From Ephydatia muelleri (taxonomy: Eukaryota; Porifera; Demospongiae; Spongillida; Spongillidae), in NCBI GenBank assembly GCA_013339895.1, contig JABACO010000001.1, positions 27,695,023 to 27,759,022 on the forward strand: a stretch of DNA of 64,000 nucleotides, in the 5' to 3' direction. This document shows, piece after piece, positions 46,657-59,109 of this stretch (within the stretch, counting starts at the first letter, position 1; the number at the start of each line of letters is the position of its first letter). The position numbers were made by a program, and so were the translations under genes. The notes under the pieces were generated by a model. The model had not been told where the DNA came from and did not search any database. It saw only the letters and a program-made list of their open reading frames with translations.

Positions 46657-49600
46657 ATGCCTTCACGTCAAGAAAAGAAACGAGCGAAACGACGTGCGAA
46701 ATACCTTCAAGTTCGAGACGATGTTTTAGAATCGGCACGGGCATCCTACAAGGCAGACCCTGAAAAGAAACAGACAGCTGAACGCGAGGGATATCATGCA
46801 GACCCAGAAACGAAACGGTCAGCTAAACGCGAGCGGTATCATGCAGACCCAGAAAAGAAACGGTCAGCTGAACGCGAGCGGTATCATGCAGACCCAGAAA
46901 AGAAACGGTCAGCTAAACGCGAAAGCTATGAAGCAGACCCAGCAAAGAAACAGACCGAAGAACGCGAGCGGTATCATGCAGACCCAGAAAAGAAACGGTC
47001 AGCTAAACGCGAAAGCTATGAAGCAGACCCAGCAAAGAAACAGACCGAAGAACGCGAGCGGTATCATGCAGACCCAGAAAAGAAACGGTCATCTGAAAGG
47101 AAACGTTATTGGGAGGGTCCTGAATGTGCTCGCTTGGCGAAGAGAGTGCGGTACGGGAAGGCTAAGCGTACCCTGCAAAACCAACGAGGCCATCGAAAAA
47201 GAACTACCGACAAAGTTATTCAAAGGTATGTAAATGTAGATGTAGTAACCTGCACAGTATCTCAGATATTGAGCAGGGTTTGCATATGACATTAGCTGAA
47301 ACGTTGCGTCAGCGTTGCCTTGTGTCAGATGCATGGTTTGAATATTCTAGTGCAACGACGTAGCAAATGTCATATGCAATTGCATGCGTAACAATAGAGC
47401 AGAGGGGTTAGAGTTTGGGGTGGGGTATAAAAGGAAATGCTGTCTTGTTGTGCCACGTGGTTGGTGATAATCATCGCTCAGGGCATGTGATTTTTGATAT
47501 CATCTGTGCATTGAATCCGAATGGCTTCAGTTTACATTGGATTTCATGGCCATAAAAATATTTTAGTGGGATGTAAGAGTATAACTTTCAAGCCTTGGTG
47601 TACTGTGTATAGTTTAGCACATACGTAATATTGCATGTACATGTACGCACTTCCTTTTTTCACTGTAGCTACTCTCTGTACGAACCAAAGGATATCGTAC
47701 TTAGCGAGTATAAGAGTGGCCTTGAAAAGGCTATTCTTAAGAATAGCACTTTACTAGTTCAGTTAAATGATGCCTTTTGCAAGATGCACCCATGGTTAGC
47801 ACAAAAGGTGTGTACCAGATCTGCACATGCTGCTGTCAGTAAAGTTTGTGCAGATGCAGTGCTTAAAAAGGTACTGAATGTGCGTAGGAAAAAGGCAGGG
47901 GAATTTCTAAAGGATGTTCATGCCATTAATGCAATTAAATTAGAAGATAGTCACCTCCTAGAAGGGGTAAGGTACCATACTGCTGGTTCAGAGCCTTTCT
48001 TCTATGATGCCTCTTACAACCACACAAGGCAGCTTGGGGCCATACCTGTAGACCTCAATGGTAGGTGTGTAGTGGCTGAGGAGATAGGAGACCGACATCT
48101 TATTCGTATGCGTCCATTAAAATGGAAGTGCACTAATGAGTGTCGGCTGCTTACTAGTGGTGAAATGGAAGCAGTTTTGGGGACAAAGTTGCTATTTCAA
48201 AAAAACATGGAGGATCTCAGAGCTAGCCTTGACAACCTTGATTCAGGGTGTGGCTATGTGCATCACGATGTCACATTGAAATCATCAGATTTGCGCTTTA
48301 GTGAATTTGGTGGACATCCAATATGTTGTGAGTTCCCCACATGCTCCAGTCCATTGAGGGTGATCAGGGCAGCAGCACCTCATTACCCAGTGTTACGGGG
48401 CTTCCTGTGGAGACTTTATGCTGCCTACAAAAAGCATAAGGACATCAAAGCTATTGATGGAATGCTTTCTAGTGGAAGCGTTGAGGAGCTCATAAAGTAC
48501 CTGGGCTTGCAGGAGGAGGAGGACTTACCAAAGTTGTTCAGCGAGGATGGGGAAGAGCATGCCATAGTAAGCGAAGATCACTCATCACCTGGTCTTGGTT
48601 GTATTGAATCACACCTGCGTATTATGCATGCTGACCTCATGGCTGAACTGCAATCCAAGTTCCAAGACGATGCAGAGTTTCCTTGTTGCTGCTGTGAGCG
48701 TTTATGTCGGCGTGCAGCAGTGTCTTGTGTTGATTTTAGCAATGTAACCAAGTACCAAACTGCTGCATGGTTGGCATTGAAAGCTCACATTCTGAAAAAC
48801 AGTGGTACTGAACAGCTTTACATTTGTAAGTATTGCCAACCATTTCTTAATAAGAATACTATGCCAGCACGATGTGTTCTGAATGGACTTTTCACTGAAC
48901 CTGTACCTGATGAGCTGAAATCACTTGATGCTTTGAGTAAGCAGTTAATTCAGCGAGCAAAAGCTTTTCAGACAATCGTGCGGTTGGGTACATATTCTGG
49001 CAAAGTGCCAGCTTATAATGCCCTCCAAGCCTGTAAAGGTACCATGTTTTTTCTGCCTTTACCCCTAAACAAAACATTGGAAACCTTATCTGAGATCCAT
49101 GACAAGTTTGCTTTGCCTGACCCAGAACTGTTTATAATCTTGAATGGTGTTCCAACTAAAAATAAGGTTGTATGGCAGACATTGGTAGACACAAATGCCT
49201 TAAAATTAGCCATACATAAACTGAAAGAAATAAATTGGGTGTACAAAAATATTGACGATCAATCGTTAGATGATGCAGCCAAAAAAGTGGTTGAGGTAGT
49301 TGACAAGGCATCTAGCAAGATGCTAGAAAAGGCCTCTGTTGATGACATTGCTGCATTACAGTCTTATACGATACGATCATTGGATCAACAAGGGTCGGCA
49401 TTGATGGATGTTGAGCAGTACAAGATGCTGAATGTCAAAGATGATCCAATCCAAAGCAGACAGAGACATCTCGATGTTATGTGTTTTCCAACACTTTTCC
49501 CCTCTGGACAGTTTGGTGAATTCCATCCTCGAGATAAGCATGTGTCAGCATCAGAGTACGCCAAGTCTAGGCTACTGAACAAAGATCCTAGGTTTCGAAA

Positions 49601-52600
49601 AGATCCACAATACATATTCTTCTTATTGTGGCAGCAGGAAATGAGGCAAATTTCTGCAGGCATTTACAATGTTCTAAAGAGTACGGGTAAAGGGAAGATG
49701 CCTGTGCATGAATTCCTTGCTGGGGTATCGAAATCTGATGCAAGTATTGAGGCAAACCTTTCCACAATATTCCAGTCTGTTCGTGGCACTAAACAGTACT
49801 GGTTCCATAGAAGTAGTGAACTAAAATGCATGCTGAGGGAATATGGTTCTCCTACATTGTTCATTACTTTTAGCTGTGCTGAGTATGACTCTGAGCACAT
49901 TTCTAGATACCTCAGGAAGGTCAATGATCAGCCTGCTAGCTATCCCGTATCAAAACTTTGCACTGAGGACCCGGTTTCTGTGTCTAGAAAATTTTCGCAA
50001 CATTTTCATGATCTCTTTAATACTGTTGTATTGAAAGGATCTGTGCTTGGAATAGTTGAACACTTTTATTTCAAGAAAGAATATCAGATGCGGGGAGCTC
50101 CTCATTATCATGCTCTCTTGTGGATCCAAGGTGCTCCTGTGATTGGAAAGAGTAACCCAAAAGATGTTCTTGCGTGGATCCAAGAACGCATCACATGCAA
50201 AATCCCTGATGCAACTCTTAATCCTGAACTTCATGCATTAGTCACAAAGTACCAAATGCATAAATGCACAGACTATTGCAAACGCAGACGAAAGCTTAAA
50301 AGTGGTTTCATTACCACATGCAGATTTGGCTTTCCACGTGATTGTACAGACATTGCAGTGCTAAACCCTGTGGAGGAATGCCTTAAATCTAGGAAGAAGA
50401 TTTATTGCCTTTCACGATCTGTACAAGAATGTCGAGTTAATGACTACAATCCATTAATCCTTCTTCTGTGGAAGGCCAACATGGATATTCAGTTTACAGC
50501 CGAATCTTCATTGACTCTTGCACATTACGTAACAGGTTATGTAACCAAAGCTGAGAAAAGTAACATGCAAGATGTGTGGCAGGAGGTCAATGCTAACAGT
50601 AGCATTTACAGCAAGCTGTGGTCATTTGGCATCAGGTCCTTGCGTTCCAGAGAGTGTGGTCTCTATGAAGCCAGTGACCTACTGCTTGGTGACCATCTCA
50701 CCGAGAAATCGGTGACTGTAAAATGGATTGATGTTGCCATGCCACATAAACGGAAACGAAGGCTTAAGAGTCATACACAGCTTGTTGAAATGGAAAAGAA
50801 TAATCCAGGTTCCACAGATATTCTAGAGGGTAGTGTGGTTGACATATATTACCCTACTAGACCAGAAGAGCTGGAGAATGTGTGCCTGTATGACTTTGTA
50901 AAGTGGTATGCATATTCTGGGACTAGTGACAATGTTACCAGAGTATACCAGAAATTGCAGAAACCTATTCTGCCAAATCACAAACTGTTTGACCCCTCGA
51001 TTGAAAACCAGAGAGAGGACTACTACTATTCTCTCATGCTGCTGTTCATCCCATTTCGAGACGAGAGTAATCTAACTGCAGAGAATGAAACAGCTGAGCT
51101 TGCTTATAATCGCTTCATTGTTGAAAATGCTGATCTGTCTAAACACCACGAAAAATTACAGGCACTTCTTAAAGCACAGACAGCTGTAAGAAAAATTAAT
51201 GAAGCCAGACAGGAGCAAGAAGCACCAGCACCTCCTGCAGAGGAAGACGCGTTCTTCCAGGGTGAAGCTAAGGCAGCAATGGAGGACGTGTTCCACCTGA
51301 ACGAGGGTAAATCAGGGACAGAGACAGTTGAAGATCGTGTTGCAAAGCTGAATGCAGATCAATTGCGAGTCTTCAAAAATGTCATCGACCATCTCTCACA
51401 CCAAAAGCACCATGAAAATGGTCAATGTTCCTGTACTAATATTACCCCGTTGTGCATGTTCATGAGCGGGGTTGGTGGGACTGGAAAGTCCTTCCTTATT
51501 CACACCATCAGAGCCATGGTAAATGATATGTGGAAAGACAAGCCTGAGTCTGTAAGGTGTGCACTAGCTGCCCCAACTGGGTTGGCTGCATTTAATATAG
51601 ATGGTGTTACTGTTCACAGACTATTCCAATTACCAATAGAGCATGATTCAAAAACATCTACCTATTGGGCTCTTCCTAAAGAATCGTTGAAAGTCATGAG
51701 AAATGGTTTCAAACACCTTAAGCTGATCATTATTGATGAGGTCAGCATGCTTAGCAGCCTCTCTTTAGCTTACATACACCTCAGACTAGAAGAATTGTTT
51801 GGTGGTGATCAATGGTTTGGGTCCATGAACATTCTGTTCGTTGGGGACATACTTCAACTCCCACCGGTTAATGGTTCAATGGTGTTTCAGAATGTTTCCA
51901 ACAAAGTGATTGCCACAAGGCTAGGTTGCATGGCATCAGTGAACATATGGCGGGAAACTGTCGTATATGATGAGCTGACCATTAATGAGCGACAGAAACG
52001 TGACCCAGAATTTGGCGAGTTGTTAAATGAGGTTCGGGTAAATTGTGTTTCAGAAAAAAGTGTTGCTCAGTTGCGCAAAGCTGTTATTACATGCACGGCT
52101 GTTGAAAAGTTCCAAGAACTTTTAGGTCAGGGATTATCTCCTGTTTGCCTGTTTGCAACAAGAAAGTCATGTGACCAGTTCAACACAGACATGCTGTCAA
52201 AAGTGGGTTCAGAAGTTGCTCGGTTACCCTGCATCGATGAATTTGATGAAACAGCAGGGACAGTAAAATGGACCAAGAGGGCATCATCTGAACTAGAAAG
52301 GCTAAACAAAGACTGTAACATGACTGCTGGATTAGAGGCAGAATTGAATCTAGCTGTAGGGGCTAGAGTCATGCTACGACGCAATATTGACACTAGTCAA
52401 GGGCTAGTGAATGGTGCACTTGGCTCTGTAACTGCAATTTCCAAAGAGTGCATTCAGGTCACATTTGATCACACTCCAAAGGTGCCGTTCAAAATTGAGC
52501 GTTTTCGTAGCAGATTTCAGATTCTGCGTCGGTTCTACGTGTACAGAAAACAGTTTCCATTGATTTTAGCATTTGCTGTCACCATACACAAATGCCAAGG

Positions 52601-53717
52601 GTTGTCGCTAGATTGTGCCATTGTAGACCTGTCCAGCAGCGTGTTTGCTACAGGAATGGCATATGTTGCCATCTCCAGAGTTAGAACATTAGCTGGGTTG
52701 CACTTGCTAGCTTTTGACCCTAAATCTATAAAGGTCAGTGATGAATGTGTTCAAGAGGTCAACAGGCTTAGGAAACTGTTTAGACCTGACCTTACCTCCA
52801 TTCCACTCTCCAAAGAGTGCAAAGCTGTCCAACATAAGATTAGTGCTTTGCCATTAGTGCACACAACTGACCCTGTCGTACAGCATCCCAAAAGAGCATC
52901 TGTTAAGCATAGTGCAGGTACTAAGAAGCAAAAAACTGTTGACATTACCGTTGTCAAACCTATACCAATGACTTGCAGCCAGACCTCTGCAAGCAACTTG
53001 AATGGAAAGAAGGTAGATAGCCCTATAGAAGAATCTAAGGCTGAGAAAAAATTCCATTCAAATTCAAATTCCAGTGTTATTGATTTGACTAAAGGTAATG
53101 ATGTACCTGCTGTAGCACGGGTTGCACCTCGTATTACCTGGCCAGAGTACAGGTATTATCAGACTGATGAACAGTGGCAACGGGAAAAGTGCAGACAGCT
53201 TAACCTTGTATTTGCTAGTCCACATGACTTTGTAGAGCCTGGTGGCCCTAATGTTGTTTTGAGACGTCCTAATCTCAGAACTGTGGTGAAGGGCGTAGGT
53301 GATGGGAACTGCCTGTTTCGATGTTTTTCATACATCTTGACGGGATCACAAAACCAACATTTGGCTATACGCATGGCAATTGTTGCACACATGAGAAGTA
53401 TTGCACCATTATTTGAAGCATGTGCACAGCTAAATGTAATAAATTATGCCAGTTTGGATCATTACATTGCTAGTTCACACATGGACCGTCCTAACTCAGA
53501 AGGACGCTATGGTTGGGGGTCTGAGACAGAAATGTATGCATTTGCTCACATGATGAATTGCAACATATATTCCTATGATCCAACTGCTAAAACATGGATG
53601 CCAGTAATCCCCAATGTACTGGATAGTGCTTTGCCTGATGATGTGACACTGTGTCAAATGTCTATGTATATTGTATGGACAAATAATAACCATTTTGATA
53701 TAGTAACATCTCAGTAA
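46657..53717 (+). CDS. Helitron Rep/helicase-OTU polyprotein (2 exons)
   Basis: Exon 1 is 46657-47225 and exon 2 is 47669-53717. The intron (GTATGT...CTGTAG, 443 nt) joins AG with C to restore a Ser codon in frame, giving 2205 residues. Residues 31-165 are nine 15-residue repeats (consensus YHADPEKKRSAKRER). A Cys-rich N-terminal region (CCCCERLCRR; ICKYCQPFLN) precedes the Rep domain, which has the HUH motif PHYH (H1002, H1004) and tyrosines Y1143 and Y1147 in YVTGYVTK. The PIF1-type SF1 helicase has Walker A GVGGTGKS (1457-1464), IIIDEVSML, GDILQLPPV, TIHKCQGLS and VAISRVR. A C-terminal OTU cysteine protease has GDGNCLFR (D2068, C2071) and NNNHFD (H2198). Function: rolling-circle transposition by nicking and unwinding DNA; the OTU role is unknown. 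All key residues are present and there are no stops, so the copy is probably young. OTU fusion is known in Helitron2-type elements. Confidence 0.93.
46747..47151 (+). repeat. 45-bp coding tandem repeat (9 units)
   Basis: Nine 15-codon units, the middle ones also forming a 90-bp two-unit period (YHADPEKKRSAKRES then YEADPAKKQTEERER, twice). The translation is very Lys/Arg/Glu-rich, probably helical and perhaps nucleic-acid binding. Confidence 0.95.
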
Positions 53718-53722
53718 TCTAA

Positions 53723-53742
53723 TCCAATTCACACGGATTGGA
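53723..53742. terminator. Hairpin 5 bp after the Helitron stop codon
   Basis: TCCAAT, 8-base loop, ATTGGA. It may matter for 3' end structure of the element or transcript; the function is not shown. No AATAAA was seen nearby. Confidence 0.35.
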
Positions 53743-53862
53743 ATGTACAGGCATGTGTACATGTATTAATTACATCAGCTGTAGCACTATGTGTGTATTG
53801 AGCAGATAGAATCAAATTCTCATTGTGCTAAACATGGACCAGTGCATTTTGAGTAAACATAA

Positions 53863-54194
53863 TTGTGGTCATACAATAGGGCATGCCATAGCTGGCTACT
53901 GCTAGCAAAGCTGTTTTCAACCAACAGCTAACCAGTCCCTAGAACCACACTCTGTGGTCATACAATAGGGCAAAGCTGTTTTCAACCAACAGCTAACCAG
54001 TCCCTAGAACCACATACGCTGTGGTCATACAATAGGGCAAAGCTGTTATTCAACCAACAGCTAACCAGTCCCTTGAACCACACTCTGTGGTCATACAATA
54101 GGGCAAAGCTGTTTTCAACCAACAGCTAACCAGTCCCTAGAACCACATACGCTGTGGTCATACAATAGGGCAAAGCTGTTTTCAACCAACAGCT
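53863..54194 (+). repeat. 66-bp minisatellite of hairpins with CTAG ends (5 units)
   Basis: Each unit has AGCTGTT-(7-8 nt)-AACAGCT, at 53909, 53974, 54041, 54107 and 54174. In units 1, 2 and 4 the hairpin is followed after 9 nt by CTAG; unit 3 has CTTG, and in unit 5 the spacing is longer. A second hairpin, ACCACA-loop-TGTGGT, spans unit borders, with the loop alternating CTC and TACGC while the stem is kept. Unit 1 has an extra insertion. A hairpin followed by CTRR is the known layout of Helitron 3' ends. Confidence 0.9.
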
Positions 54195-54268
54195 CATGAG
54201 ATGGATGACCCTAGACCACTGGTGATATACTTGAAGGCACTGTGTTCCTGTTAAAGCAACTCTCATTC

Positions 54269-54334
54269 ATTCATGCTATGTGAGCATATTATTCATGCTA
54301 TGTGAGCATATTATTCATGCTATGTGAGCATATT
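54269..54334 (+). repeat. 22-bp tandem repeat, 3 perfect units
   Basis: Unit ATTCATGCTATGTGAGCATA plus TT, containing the small hairpin ATGCT-ATGTG-AGCAT. Confidence 0.95.
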
Positions 54335-54542
54335 ACTAACTGGTGTGGGTAGAGGTGTGGTGGGTATACACATGGAGCAGCGAAATAGAATTTCTGCTAG
54401 GAAATGGTCCAGTACAATTGACCTTTGAGTACAGCAGTTGAAAAAAAAAAAAAAAAAAGCTTGTGCTTCTGATAGTTGAAGTTCAGCTGAGATACTCTAT
54501 TCGTAGCATTGCAAGTAGGCCATTTTTTCCCCCATGTGTATG

Positions 54543-54609
54543 CACCAGTTATTGTAATGGCTCAACATAGCATTCTGGATATACACCAGTTATTGTAATG
54601 GCTCAACAT
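54543..54609 (+). repeat. 26-bp direct repeat
   Basis: CACCAGTTATTGTAATGG plus CTCAACAT occurs at 54543-54568 and 54584-54609. A poly-A run of 18 lies upstream at 54441-54458. Confidence 0.9.
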
Positions 54610-54749
54610 CAACATCAGGTTGTACAGTGTCATTTCTAACACATGTTTCTGAGTCTCAAACCACATCAGGTTACAGACATTCCTAGCATCTCTTTTGGGG
54701 CAGGAGAAGTATTTCACCCAATTGTGTACAGATGTAAGTAGTGTGGTGG

Positions 54750-54751
<2 letters not shown>

Positions 54752-54828
<77 letters not shown>
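54752..54828. repeat. GT microsatellite
   Basis: About 38 uninterrupted GT units. Cys/Val and His/Thr ORFs over it are artefacts. Confidence 0.95.
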
Positions 54829-54829
<1 letters not shown>

Positions 54830-55249
54830 ATATAGCTTTGTAAGCAACTGTTCAAAGCTCATTCCCTGTAGAGGTGGAGTGTTTGGGATAGGTGTTGTCC
54901 TGGGTGGTGGCCGTGGTGCATCACTTCATTGATACTGAGGTGATATCTGATGGTGACTGAGTGGATGTGATTGGCAGAGTTACTACCCTCTGTGATGAAA
55001 CAAGCTAATGGATGAGGTCTCTTGAATATCAACTACATGTACTGAAAATTAATCTCCAAACAGTGAATGTATTGTTTGTATACATACATGCATGTTGAAT
55101 ATAGCATTATGTTGTTTTTCCATCTATGAAATTTGATTATAACTTTGTTACTGTGAACATTACCAACTTCATGGGATGGTCAAAAGGTTATTATTTATCA
55201 TCAAGTAATATGGAAGGTGAACTCCAGACTTGGTATAAAATTAGAGTAA

Positions 55250-55424
55250 TGTCCCACTTCGAACAAGGTGAAGTCCAGCCTTTTCCTAGTACCATGCTCC
55301 TTAGTGATGTCTCTGTTCAAAGCTCTCATGTGTAAGTGTGAACGCTCCCTGGATGACCTAAAAATCTATTTTGTACAAAAAATGATAAATGTCCCACTTC
55401 AAACGAGGTGAAGTCCAGCCTTTT
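55250..55424 (+). repeat. Direct repeat upstream of the DRGRG ORF
   Basis: TGTCCCACTTCGAACAAGG and the following AAGTCCAGCCTTTT at 55250-55284 recur with two substitutions at 55390-55424. A third, shorter relative (AAGCCCAGCCTTT) is near 55464. The position just upstream of a TATA box makes them candidate promoter elements. Confidence 0.7.
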
Positions 55425-55502
55425 ATTAGCATGCTCCTCCCTAGGCCTGATGTAAGAAGGTCAAGCCCAGCCTTTCAAACAAACTAGAACATTCGAAAGG
55501 CC

Positions 55503-55509
55503 TATATAA
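55503..55509 (+). promoter_or_regulatory. TATA box before the DRGRG ORF
   Basis: TATATAA, only 31 bp before the Met codon at 55541. If used, the 5' leader would be a few nucleotides at most, so a later start or different promoter should also be considered. Confidence 0.4.
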
Positions 55510-55540
55510 GCAATTCATAAAGGCATGCTCACATCGCATC

Positions 55541-55882
55541 ATGGATATTACAGCGGAAGAAGTCCGAAGTCTAGAGAACATGGATGCAGAGGATGGCGGT
55601 GTTGGAGAGGGCGGCGATGTTGTAAGGGTAGTTGACGGTGGTGCTGGAGATGCTATTGTAATGGGAGGAGATGACAGAGGACGAGGAGACAGAAGACGAG
55701 GACGAGGAGACAGAGGGCGAGGACGAGGAGACAGAGGACGAGGACGAGGAGACAGAGGACGAGGACAAGGCGGTTTTACGCGGAGTATATTCTTGTGTAC
55801 TATTACTAATGTACTATATGTGTTTGTGTGCTATTTGTGTGCTGTTATCACCGTTAATTTTACCATTGTTGTAAACTTGTAA
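55541..55882 (+). CDS. Hypothetical DRGRG-repeat protein with hydrophobic C-terminus
   Basis: I do not recognise a family. The 113-residue frame begins MDITAEEVRSLENMDAEDGG. It continues with a Gly/Asp/Val-rich stretch, then about four 7-residue units DRGRGRG encoded by a 21-bp minisatellite (about 55670-55770), then a strongly hydrophobic tail (FVCYLCAVITVNFTIVV) resembling a membrane segment. RGG/RGRG repeats usually bind RNA, but that is only an analogy. A TATA box lies upstream. The overlapping +1 frame (55671-55874) is also open, as an acidic EDEETED repeat with a hydrophobic tail, so openness here is partly due to repeat composition. Confidence 0.4.
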   Translation: MDITAEEVRSLENMDAEDGGVGEGGDVVRVVDGGAGDAIVMGGDDRGRGDRRRGRGDRGRGRGDRGRGRGDRGRGQGGFTRSIFLCTITNVLYVFVCYLCAVITVNFTIVVNL

Positions 55883-56112
55883 TGGCAAGCGCTATCTGCT
55901 CTAGAGGCAGCACGCAATAGCGCACTATTGACATGCGCATGCGTGTCACGTCTCACGTGATTGTCTTGGTAATGGCGTTTAAACCAAAGCAATCGTTGGT
56001 AAATATGAATAATTAAAACGCACATCCCACCTTTAACTAAAACTTTACTTGCACCCAAACATATGACGTCACACAACCCGTTGTACATGTACATACAAAA
56101 AAAATCAATGAA

Positions 56113-56394
56113 ACAAGTAAATAAAAACATTCTCTACGAGAAAGTTGGTGGGATATAGGATTTGCAGGCAATTGGTGGTGTAAAAAGCAAAGAAACAAGG
56201 TCTTATCAGAAGGGAAAATGTAATAATCCTATATTTAGCACACAAACAACATACGCCCTAGAAATGTGCTAAATATAGGACTATTACATTTTCCCTTCTG
56301 ATAAGACCTTGTTTCTTTGCTTTTTACACCACCAATTGCCTGCAAATCCTATATCCCACCAACTTTCTCGTAGAGAATGTTTTTATTTACTTGT
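56113..56394. mobile_element. 282-bp near-perfect palindrome (fold-back MITE)
   Basis: Arms 56113-56242 and 56265-56394 (130 bp each) differ at about one position; the loop is 22 bp. Arm landmarks are CTCTACGAGAAAGTTGGTGG and AAACAAGGTCTTATCAGAAG. A transcript would form a long dsRNA hairpin. A truncated relative is at 14961. Target duplication was not identifiable because the flanking bases are part of the palindrome. Confidence 0.9.
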
Positions 56395-57949
<1,555 letters not shown>

Positions 57950-58811
57950 CACGCTAAAGTCATGACATGGTTCATGTATATTGCTGCACTGATGTGTACA
58001 AATGCAGACCCCTACACAGCAGTTGAAGACTGATATAAAAGTCCATCGGAAAGGGATTCGCCAATGAAATTTCCAGCAAAGACTGCATTGTCCCTACATC
58101 ATTGGAAGTAAACGAGATCTACCACCAGGTACATAGTGCAAATCCTGATGCTGCTATATTTTCCATTGCTCCTGGTTACTCTGGTGCATTTTTCCACAAC
58201 TGACAAAGTTTTTCATCATTGCACCATTGATATCTTCATACTACAGTGATGGATTTGACTTTCAGTAGTAGTCTTAATGTGCAGTGCAATGGAGTTTGTA
58301 AGACTCTTTATGTTACGCCTGAGCAGGTGGAAAAGCAACAAGAGAATAAACAAAATAAAGTTATGGCAGAGCTGGCTAAGTTACAACTTATTTTTGTCAG
58401 CTGCCTGGCGCCCAAACAGAGGTAGCCATGGAAGAAAGTGTCAAGTTACAAGGTACGCTACTACTGATGCATGAAGGTAGATCGTTGTACTAAAGGTTAC
58501 TATTTTGTTATTTAAGTTTCATTGCCACACAAACGGAGGTAACCTGTTGCATTAGATTGCATCTAGATAACATACTCTATTGATTAATGTAATGAATGGG
58601 TTAGCTGGATCTGACACTGACACTGGGTGACATAGTAAACTTCAGTATAGCAAGGCTGGCTTGTATGTATCTACATGTATCATACTTGCACATGTGCTAC
58701 AGAAAAAGAAATTTGCATAGTAAATTTGTTACTATGTACTTTCATGACTTATCCTTTAAAACCCCAACACTATTCATTTTAAAACATGAATACTGCCAAA
58801 GACTTATTAAT
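57950..58811. other. Intergenic, no gene recognised
   Basis: Short ORFs only; nothing recognised. Confidence 0.4.
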
Positions 58812-59109
58812 TTAAAAAACAATCAAACAGATGAGTTTGGGGCCTGACGAAAAGGCATAAGAAACAATCTGCATGTAGTGCAAACTTGCACAACGAACAA
58901 TAATATGATGTCTGCCTGCATTTTTTAGTGTTATGATAGCACCAAACACATATATGTTGACCCTCCATAAACTTGGAGATGAGGTGTGGTCCAGGGAGCT
59001 GGCACTCAGGCCCCAGGGTGGCCAAATTACAGCGTTTGCGTGGACCATGCTCATCTTCTGTCACTGAGCATAGACGGTTGAGGGAACGTGCAGCAAACAG
59101 TTGTATCAC
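58812..59109 (-). pseudogene. piggyBac-like transposase C-terminal zinc finger fragment
   Basis: The minus-strand frame reads HGPRKRCNLATLGPECQLPG and then CVWCYHNTKKCRQTSYYCSL-CKFALHADC. The spacing C-x2-C-x6-C-x6-C-x2-C-x5-H-x2-C resembles the Cys-rich finger at the C-terminus of piggyBac transposases, where it binds the transposon ends. Only about 100 residues remain and no DDD catalytic region was found. TTAA-like sequence occurs near the stop (58806-58812), but paired ends were not found. A different zinc-finger gene fragment is possible. Confidence 0.5.

Noticed and set aside
53863..54334. Regular hairpin arrays as a CRISPR array
   Set aside because: There are no variable spacers; whole units repeat, and the genome is animal with introns.
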